Source: Nitrospirota bacterium
Lineage (GTDB): Bacteria; Nitrospirota; JAOUDF01
DNA length: 20,653 nucleotides
Assembly: GCA_029859385.1 (NCBI GenBank)
Contig: JAOUDF010000020.1
Coordinates: forward strand, 1-20,653
Direction: 5' to 3'
Part shown: piece after piece, positions 16,196-20,653 of the stretch
Layout of the letters: every line of letters begins with the position of its first letter
Numbering within the stretch: the stretch's first letter is position 1
Program-made: the position numbers and the translations under genes
Notes under the pieces: model-generated
Database searches by the model: none
Told to the model about the DNA's origin: nothing
The model's input: only the letters and a program-made list of their open reading frames with translations

Positions 16196-16977
16196 TACTC
16201 CGCATCTTTCGCACAGCGGAACCCGTAGTCGTTGGCAACCTCACCGGGGGCGTCGCCGAGGCGCACCGCAGCCCGGGCACTGACCGCCGGGGCCAGCCAT
16301 GAACCGCCCCTGAGGACCCGCAGCATCCTCCCCTTGTCATACCACGAATCGGTCCACTCCCAGGCATTGCCCGCCATATCGTGAATACCGTAGGTGCTCT
16401 TTCCTCCGGGGAATGCACCGACCTCGGTGGTTCCGGCAGGTTGCTTCTCCCCGCTCTGTTCTACCTTGTACTGCCCGACCTTCGCCCTGCCCCCCAGCCC
16501 CGATTCGGAAGTATTGGCGAGGTCCTTGCCGAAGACGTTGCCCCATGGGTATATGCGGCCATCGGCGCCCCGGGCAGCCTTCTCCCACTCCTCTTCGGTG
16601 GGTAGCCGCTTTCCCGCCCACTTTGCGTAGGCATCGGCGTCGTTCCAGGTGACGTTCACCACAGGATGGTTTTCGCGGCCGCTGGGATAGGTATGATCGG
16701 ACCTGAACCTCTTGTACTCGGCATTGGTCACTTCATGGATGTCGATGAAGAAGGGCTTGACCGCTACCTTTCTCGAAGGGGTCTCGTCCCTGAACCAGAC
16801 TGCCCTGCCCCTTGTCCCTTTCAGCACGGCCTCAAGCTCTTTCTCATCGGTCCCCATGGTGAACTCGCCGCCCGGTATATAGACCATCCCCTCAGGAGGC
16901 GTGGGGTTGTCGGCAGCGCAGACCATGGCCGCGATAAAGAGAAATAGGGAGAGAAGGGAGGATATCTTTCTAATCAT
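16195..16977 (-). CDS. Exported SUMF1/FGE-fold protein without FGE catalytic cysteines
   Basis: The 260-residue protein has a signal peptide (cleavage near MVCA/ADN) and then a formylglycine-generating-enzyme-like (FGE-sulfatase, SUMF1) domain. Hallmarks are GMVYIPGGEFTMGTDE, HEVTNAEYKRF, GKRLPTEEEWEKAARG, DGRIYPWGN, MAGNAWEWT, RVLRGGSWL and a terminal GFRCAK. True FGE needs a cysteine pair after RGGS, but here that stretch is APAVSARAAVR, so sulfatase activation is unlikely. Non-catalytic relatives act as binding or assembly modules in the periplasm. The start overlaps the end of the CcmH-like gene by 8 bp, so it is the last gene of this operon. It is paralogous to the protein at 19503-20213. 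Confidence 0.9.
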   Translation of the reverse strand: MIRKISSLLSLFLFIAAMVCAADNPTPPEGMVYIPGGEFTMGTDEKELEAVLKGTRGRAVWFRDETPSRKVAVKPFFIDIHEVTNAEYKRFRSDHTYPSGRENHPVVNVTWNDADAYAKWAGKRLPTEEEWEKAARGADGRIYPWGNVFGKDLANTSESGLGGRAKVGQYKVEQSGEKQPAGTTEVGAFPGGKSTYGIHDMAGNAWEWTDSWYDKGRMLRVLRGGSWLAPAVSARAAVRLGDAPGEVANDYGFRCAKDAE

Positions 16978-17419
16978 GCCGCCTCATCCCCTTGAGCCAG
17001 ATGATGACGTAGTAGACGACCCCGCCCCAGATCAGCACCAGCCCGACCACCAGCAGGGAGTCGACCAGCGGGAAACCGCCCCGCGTAAACTGGTACCACT
17101 TGCCGTAGAGCCTCTGCACCGGGTTGAGCAGCGCCTCGTCGCCGTAGCGCTTGTAGAAGTATGCCGTAATTTCGTCGCGACCAAGGCCGGCCTTGAGCTT
17201 CATCCCGATGGAGTCCTTCCACGAGAGGCCGCAGCTCATGTGACAGTCTTCGAGCACCATGGGGCACTCGCAGGGGCAGGCCAGGTCGTGGGAGATGCCC
17301 ATGACCGTCTCGGCGCCGCCCGCCGGGATAAGCACATACTTTGCCGCGTACACAACCCCTACCAGCAGCACGGAGAGGAGGTATATCCTGATCTTCGATG
17401 CCTTACTGATCTCCGCCAT
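16970..17419 (-). CDS. CcmH/NrfF-like cytochrome c biogenesis protein with CxCxC motif
   Basis: An upstream ATG at 17488 would lie deep in the preceding gene. ATG 17419, after a GAAAGAG site, gives a natural 149-aa protein with an N-terminal membrane anchor (IYLLSVLLVGVVYAAKYVL). The periplasmic part is DLACPCECPMVLEDCHMSC, then GLGRDEITAYFYKRYGDEALLNP, and a C-terminal helix (LLVVGLVLIWGGVVYYVIIW). The second segment matches the CcmH/NrfF/CycL domain, whose LRCxxC motif handles apocytochrome c thiols. Here the motif is CPCEC plus two more cysteines (C48, C50, C52, C59, C63). It overlaps the upstream gene by 17 bp and the downstream one by 8 bp. A role in heme attachment or cysteine reduction is inferred. 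Confidence 0.83.
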   Translation of the reverse strand: MAEISKASKIRIYLLSVLLVGVVYAAKYVLIPAGGAETVMGISHDLACPCECPMVLEDCHMSCGLSWKDSIGMKLKAGLGRDEITAYFYKRYGDEALLNPVQRLYGKWYQFTRGGFPLVDSLLVVGLVLIWGGVVYYVIIWLKGMRRHD

Positions 17420-18170
17420 CTCTTTCAACCTTTGAACTCTTCTGCCCCTTCCAGCGGAGCCAGGCGATACCTCCCAACAACACCACACCGGTGAGGAGGA
17501 GCAGGGCCCGGCCGATATTGGCCCGGGTGGAATCCTTCTTCTTCATCCCGCCGCCGTACTTGATCTCCACCGACGGCTTGTCATCGTCTTTTTCATACCG
17601 CAACTTCACCGTCATGAGGTCTCCGGCGGGCAGGTCGCGCATTTCGTAGATATGCTGGGTGAACCCTTTTGCTTCGATGGTCCGGTCCGGCGCCGGTTCC
17701 ACCGAGATGTCCTTTGCCCGGAGGGGCGGCTGCACGTTCACTTCAAGAATCTTTACAGGATAGAGCGAACGGATGGGGTAGACCAGCTCCTTCTGCGCCC
17801 GGCGCTCGAAGGGGTAATACTGAAAATCGATGAAGAAATCGGCATAGGGCAGCTGCATGCGGGTCTCGGCCCGATCCTCCCTCTGGGTCACCTTGTAGAG
17901 CTGGCAGAAATGCTCACCCCCGGGCGAGAGGCTGCACGCATCGGTCAGTTCATCCACATCTTTGGGAAGCACAAAGGTAACCTGCCGGGGGAAGAGGTCC
18001 TTGTCGGCAAACCTGCCCTCGTAGACCACAAGGATGCCCTCGGTATCGTACTCCGGCCATATGGAAACCTTCATCCTGCCGATGACAAGGCTTTCGTCGG
18101 CCGCATAAGCCGTCGAGATAGCCGTCGAGACGGCCAGCATCATGAGAAAGAAGAGGCGGGATAACGTCAT
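17403..18170 (-). CDS. Unknown exported protein anchored by a C-terminal membrane helix
   Basis: I do not recognise this 255-residue protein. It has a signal peptide (MTLSRLFFLMMLAVSTAISTAYA/ADES) and a beta-rich extracytoplasmic region of about 190 residues (GRMKVSIWPEYDTEGILVVY..., FPRQVTFVLPKDVDEL). A single helix (ALLLLTGVVLLGGIAWLRW, about 220-239) and a charged cytoplasmic tail follow. Two cysteines (DACSLSPGGEHFC) lie close together in the periplasmic domain and could form a disulfide or bind metal. It sits between CcdA-like and CcmH-like genes with overlaps of 4 and 17 bp, so it probably belongs to the same membrane complex. The 'beta domain plus anchor' layout suggests a scaffold or ligand-binding subunit, but that is speculation. 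Confidence 0.85.
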   Translation of the reverse strand: MTLSRLFFLMMLAVSTAISTAYAADESLVIGRMKVSIWPEYDTEGILVVYEGRFADKDLFPRQVTFVLPKDVDELTDACSLSPGGEHFCQLYKVTQREDRAETRMQLPYADFFIDFQYYPFERRAQKELVYPIRSLYPVKILEVNVQPPLRAKDISVEPAPDRTIEAKGFTQHIYEMRDLPAGDLMTVKLRYEKDDDKPSVEIKYGGGMKKKDSTRANIGRALLLLTGVVLLGGIAWLRWKGQKSSKVERDGGDQ

Positions 18171-18895
18171 ACGAGCCCTCCTACAAGAAACCCCTTATAC
18201 GCCGTCATCAGGTCGGCCACGACGAGGATGCCGAAAACTATCAGCAAAACCCCACCTGCCACTCTTGCCCCTTTCGCCGCTATTCCACCCGACGGCATAA
18301 GAATCAGCGCGGAAAGGGCTAACGCTGCTGCCACAATTCCCATACAGACGCCAACTGCGTAAACCGCCAGGTACCCCGTACCGCTGGCCACTGTATCAGG
18401 GCTCTGCGTAAGATTGTAAATAAGGGTGAGGGTGGGTGTGACACAGGGCCTGTAGCTCAAGGCCAGCGCTATCCCGAGGAACAGGCCGCCAACATTTATG
18501 ACGACAGCATCGGGGATCCTGGGGAAACGGAGGGCACTGAGGTACCAGGCGCCGAGCAGCAGCGCCAGTATCCCGCCAAGTTGACCCAGCAGGCTATTGT
18601 AGCGCAGCAGGGCCATCCCCGTGGACGACGCAGTGGCTCCCAAAGCCGAAAAAAGGACGATGTATCCTATGGAACAGAGCAGCGCGGGCATGATGGTCTT
18701 CTTCAACCTGTCGCCGATTCCACCCTCAGCAGATGCCGCAGTCGCAATGATAAAGGCGATAAAGAAGGGGCTGATCTGAAAGAGGCAGAAAAACCATATG
18801 CTGTAAAAGCTGGAAAAGCCGCCCCACCATGCACCCAGGGCGTCGATGGAGCCAGTGACGGCTTCCGCCATATGGTGGGCATGTTCATGGTTCAT
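18167..18895 (-). CDS. CcdA/DsbD-type transmembrane protein, atypical
   Basis: The 242-residue protein has about six membrane helices and resembles the CcdA/DsbD transmembrane domain, which carries electrons from cytoplasmic thioredoxin to periplasmic thiol proteins. The helix-4 motif is conserved: ALSYRPCVTPTLTLIY, with C151. In helix 1 the usual SPCxxP is ISPFFIAF, so the first redox cysteine is Phe (F44). C37 lies seven residues earlier, and C74 and C184 lie elsewhere in the membrane. The N-terminus is histidine-rich (MNHEHAHHMAEA), which might bind metal. Both ends overlap neighbouring genes by 4 bp (ATGA). Electron transfer by the normal two-cysteine route is therefore questionable; transport of a metal or another role is possible. 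Confidence 0.82.
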   Translation of the reverse strand: MNHEHAHHMAEAVTGSIDALGAWWGGFSSFYSIWFFCLFQISPFFIAFIIATAASAEGGIGDRLKKTIMPALLCSIGYIVLFSALGATASSTGMALLRYNSLLGQLGGILALLLGAWYLSALRFPRIPDAVVINVGGLFLGIALALSYRPCVTPTLTLIYNLTQSPDTVASGTGYLAVYAVGVCMGIVAAALALSALILMPSGGIAAKGARVAGGVLLIVFGILVVADLMTAYKGFLVGGLV

Positions 18896-19401
18896 AGCAG
18901 CGGTTTCACCCTTTCCAGCAAACTGCCGTAGGTTTTGATCTTGCCCACAAGGATCGAGGCGACTTTCCAGTCCCTTCCGATAAAGATGCTGCTCGGCGTG
19001 GTCACTACCCCGTACTTGCCGGCAACCTCTCCCTTTGAATCATACACCACGGGGAAGGGCAGCGCATGTTTGGCGGTAAATTTTCTGAGCTCTTCCTCGC
19101 TGTCCATTATCCCGACCGCTACCACTTTCAGGCCGTTCTTCTCGAATTCCTTTGCCGCCTGGATAACGAACGGGGCAGAATCGTGGCTGCACGGACACCA
19201 GTTGGCAAAGAAGAAAATGACCAGCGGCGCTCCCTTGAAGGTCTCGATATCTACCGGCTTGTTGTCGACGCTGACGGAGAACGCAGGTGGGGGATCGCCC
19301 ACCACAAGGCTCTGGACGGGGGGGGTGTAATTGAGGACCGCCCTGACCACAAGGGCCAGGGCGATCAGCAGGATTATCCTGTTAAGCGGAAAGCCCTTCA
19401 C
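18892..19401 (-). CDS. Membrane-anchored thioredoxin-fold (TlpA/ResA-like) protein with CPC motif
   Basis: The 169-residue protein has an N-terminal anchor (IILLIALALVVRAVL). A periplasmic redoxin domain follows, with VVGDPPPAFSV, APLVIFFFANWCPCSHDSAP, a typical second half and the cis-Pro loop VTTPSSIFIG. In TlpA/ResA the active site is WCxxC; here it is WC69-P-C71, one residue shorter. The start must be GTG 19401. The frame is open upstream only through part of the repeat to a TAG at 19449-19447 with no other start codon. No Shine-Dalgarno is present, because seven T residues directly precede the GTG. It overlaps the CcdA-like gene by 4 bp, the classical redoxin-CcdA pairing of cytochrome c maturation. 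Confidence 0.87.
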   Translation of the reverse strand: MKGFPLNRIILLIALALVVRAVLNYTPPVQSLVVGDPPPAFSVSVDNKPVDIETFKGAPLVIFFFANWCPCSHDSAPFVIQAAKEFEKNGLKVVAVGIMDSEEELRKFTAKHALPFPVVYDSKGEVAGKYGVVTTPSSIFIGRDWKVASILVGKIKTYGSLLERVKPLL

Positions 19402-19497
19402 AAAAAAATCAGGCTGAAGACTGAAGGCTGAAGACTGAAGGTAGGGCTAAAGACAAGCCTTTCCTTCGGCCTTCGGCCTTCAGCCTTCAGCCTGCCC
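19402..19497. repeat. Palindromic CTGAAGG-heptamer repeat, copy 2; terminator-like on the minus strand
   Basis: Arms 19410-19441 and 19463-19494 pair over 32 bp with four mismatches. Each arm is a tandem run of CTGAAGG-type units (CTGAAGA, CTGAAGG, CCGAAGG). The plus-strand ends (CAGGCTGAAG... and ...CTTCAGCCTGCCCC) match copy 1 at 685-765. It fills almost the whole gap between the upstream SUMF1-like stop (19503) and the thioredoxin-like start (19401). On the minus strand the hairpin is followed by seven T residues (19408-19402), as in an intrinsic terminator. Confidence 0.88.
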
Positions 19498-19502
19498 CTA
19501 AG

Positions 19503-20213
19503 CTACTTTGCGTCTTTTACGCAACGGAACCCGACATACCCCTTGCGGTCATCGGGAATGCTGCGGATCGTGCTGAAGGTCTTGGAGAATGAACAATCCT
19601 CAAAATAAGACCCGCCTCGCAGGATGGCATAACGCTGGTCATCCTTGAAGTAGCTGGCGGTCCACTCCCAGACATTGCCGCCCATGTCCATGGCGCCGTA
19701 GGGACTTTTTCCCTTTTCGAACTCACCGACAGGCAGCGGTTCGCCGACCCCGACCTCGCTCACATTGGCACATTTGTCGGGATCATCGGCGTCGTTGCCC
19801 CATGGATATATCCTCCCATCGGTACCCCTGGCGGCCTTTTCCCACTCTTCCTCGGTGGGAAGCCTCTTGCCCAGAGACTTACAAAAAGCATCCGCCTCGA
19901 ACCACGATACTTCAACCACCGGGTGATTTTCCTGGCCGGCTGGGAATTTGAACTCCGGCTTGAATTTCGCATACTGGCCGTTGGTCACCTCGTATGCATC
20001 GACTGAAAAGGCCGGCAGCTCCATGGTCTTCTGGCTTTCGGTGGGGCCAAAGATGAACTTGCCTGCGGGCACCGTCACCATATCCCCGATAGCCGGCTTC
20101 CCCTTCTTCTTGGTTGCCTTGTCCGAGGCATCGGCATGGTCCGCAATCGAACCCAGCATAACCGCCACCGCAAGACCGGCAGCCACCGATAACGCTTTAA
20201 AACTGAGGGTCAT
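19503..20213 (-). CDS. Exported SUMF1/FGE-fold protein, second paralogue
   Basis: The protein of about 236 residues has a signal peptide (cleavage near HADA/SDK) and an FGE-sulfatase domain: GDMVTVPAGKFIFGPTES, YEVTNGQYAKF, GKRLPTEEEWEKAARG, DGRIYPWGN, MDMGGNVWEWT, AILRGGSYF and GFRCVK. After RGGSY the sequence is FEDCSFSKTFS. Its single cysteine does not match either FGE active-site cysteine, so a non-catalytic role is likely. Two ATGs are adjacent (20216 and 20213). The AAGGAG at 20225-20220 is better spaced for the second. A good promoter lies about 80 bp upstream, and a terminator-like repeat follows the stop, so this gene may be transcribed largely alone. Confidence 0.9.
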   Translation of the reverse strand: MTLSFKALSVAAGLAVAVMLGSIADHADASDKATKKKGKPAIGDMVTVPAGKFIFGPTESQKTMELPAFSVDAYEVTNGQYAKFKPEFKFPAGQENHPVVEVSWFEADAFCKSLGKRLPTEEEWEKAARGTDGRIYPWGNDADDPDKCANVSEVGVGEPLPVGEFEKGKSPYGAMDMGGNVWEWTASYFKDDQRYAILRGGSYFEDCSFSKTFSTIRSIPDDRKGYVGFRCVKDAK

Positions 20214-20293
20214 CATGATCTCCTTCGCTTGAATTTAAAAAGAACTTCTTATGCAGTAAGACGATTTCGTCCGGGATATATTCGAACCTTTGA

Positions 20294-20322
20294 ATGATAC
20301 CATAGCGCCTCCGGCTCTTCAA
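20294..20322 (-). promoter_or_regulatory. Sigma70-type promoter for the second SUMF1-like gene
   Basis: On the minus strand TTGAAG (20322-20317), a 17-bp spacer and TATCAT (20299-20294) form a good sigma70 promoter. It lies about 80 bp upstream of the start at 20213-20216 and inside the 167-bp gap after the beta-propeller gene. The gap shows no other clear element. Confidence 0.65.
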
Positions 20323-20383
20323 GGTCAGAACACTTTTACCCGGGAACGCAAGGCTACAGCGCCAGGCAAGGGAAGGTGAGAAA

Positions 20384-20653
20384 TCAGTCGCGCTTGAAAA
20401 GATTGCGGGGAGGGGTAAAGCGGATGGACATGGACGACTCGTCGGTCTGTATCTTCGATGCATCGAGCTTGCCTACCTGACCGGTCAGCGCATCGACAAA
20501 CCAAAGGATTCCCTTGGCGTCAAAGGTCAGGTCAAAAGGCTGTCCCTCTTTGGTGGCCGGATCAAACTCCGAAAAGGTCTCGTTGACCGGATTGAACGCG
20601 GCCAGCCGGTTTCCCTTCTGTTCGCAGATCCATATCCAGCCTTTCTTGTCGAT
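20384..20653 (-). CDS. Vgb (virginiamycin B lyase)/NHL-type beta-propeller protein, C-terminal part
   Basis: The minus strand is open from the right edge (20653) to a TGA at 20386-20384, giving the last 89 residues of a protein whose start lies outside the window. It contains repeats of the Vgb/NHL propeller kind: GWIWICEQKGNRLAAFNP...TFSEFDPAT and GQPFDLTFDAKGILWFVDAL followed by TGQVGKLDAS. These resemble the 'W-x-x-E-x-x-N-x-I-x-x-x-x-P' blades of streptogramin-lyase-like proteins. In most bacteria such proteins are exported, often near cytochromes, and have no proven lyase role. Blade number and signal peptide cannot be judged. A separate promoter follows, so co-transcription with the downstream set is uncertain. 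Confidence 0.75.
   Translation of the reverse strand: MDKKGWIWICEQKGNRLAAFNPVNETFSEFDPATKEGQPFDLTFDAKGILWFVDALTGQVGKLDASKIQTDESSMSIRFTPPRNLFKRD

Noticed and set aside
16195..16977. True formylglycine-generating enzyme (sulfatase activator)
   Set aside because: The active-site cysteine pair after RGGS is absent in this protein and also in the paralogue at 19503-20213, and no sulfatase gene is present.
17420..17488. Upstream ATG (17488) for the CcmH-like gene
   Set aside because: It would add 23 residues of Arg-rich, non-hydrophobic sequence and an 86-bp overlap with the preceding gene. ATG 17419 gives a normal membrane anchor.

Overview
The window is 20.65 kb of a GC-rich (by eye high-50s percent) Gram-negative bacterial chromosome. 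A Desulfobacterota/Geobacter-like anaerobe is the best guess. The basis is a short DksA with a near-classical zinc finger, large multi-PAS/GAF hybrid kinases, an HD-GYP regulator, and cytochrome-c-biogenesis-type thiol chemistry. The lineage is inferred from gene content only and is not secure.

Layout. (1) 1-1625: the 5' part of a carbon-starvation (CstA) transporter on the minus strand; a palindromic heptamer-built repeat; dksA on the plus strand with a clear sigma70 promoter; a bidirectional-looking terminator; and a minus-strand tRNA-Val(CAC). (2) 1626-4034: a plus-strand potassium uptake operon, ktrB-ktrA plus a small TPR protein. KtrB has no ATG/GTG/TTG at its natural N-terminus, and ATT at 1626 is the likely start. 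(3) 4252-16147: a seven-gene plus-strand signalling operon with gaps of at most 28 bp and three ATGA overlaps. It holds a membrane PAS-GAF-GAF histidine kinase, a REC-HD-GYP c-di-GMP phosphodiesterase, a 1505-residue membrane hybrid kinase with four C-terminal receivers, a periplasmic solute-binding protein, a lone receiver, a PAS histidine kinase and a REC-histidine kinase. (4) 16195-20653: a minus-strand extracytoplasmic gene set read right to left: a Vgb/NHL-type beta-propeller (partial), a SUMF1/FGE-fold protein, a second copy of the palindromic repeat, a thioredoxin-fold protein, a CcdA/DsbD-like membrane protein, an unknown exported membrane-anchored protein, a CcmH/NrfF-like protein, and a second SUMF1/FGE-fold protein.

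How they may work together. The signalling operon has four kinases and seven receiver domains. It shows no DNA-binding output and no recognisable HPt domain, and its only enzymatic output is the HD-GYP domain. I infer a multi-input phosphorelay that ends in c-di-GMP breakdown. Its central kinase seems to join a NarX/PilJ-type periplasmic sensor to a FixL-like PAS with the heme-ligand histidine position conserved. A periplasmic binding protein is translationally coupled to it. The minus-strand set looks like a thiol-redox/cytochrome-maturation-type module with unusual cysteine motifs: CPC in the thioredoxin-like protein, the first CcdA cysteine lost, and CxCxC in the CcmH-like protein. Two SUMF1-fold proteins without the catalytic FGE cysteines flank it.

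The two palindromic repeats lie about 18.7 kb apart. Each sits directly 5' of a minus-strand start codon, in the same orientation. The second forms a hairpin followed by seven T residues that run into the GTG start of the thioredoxin-like gene.
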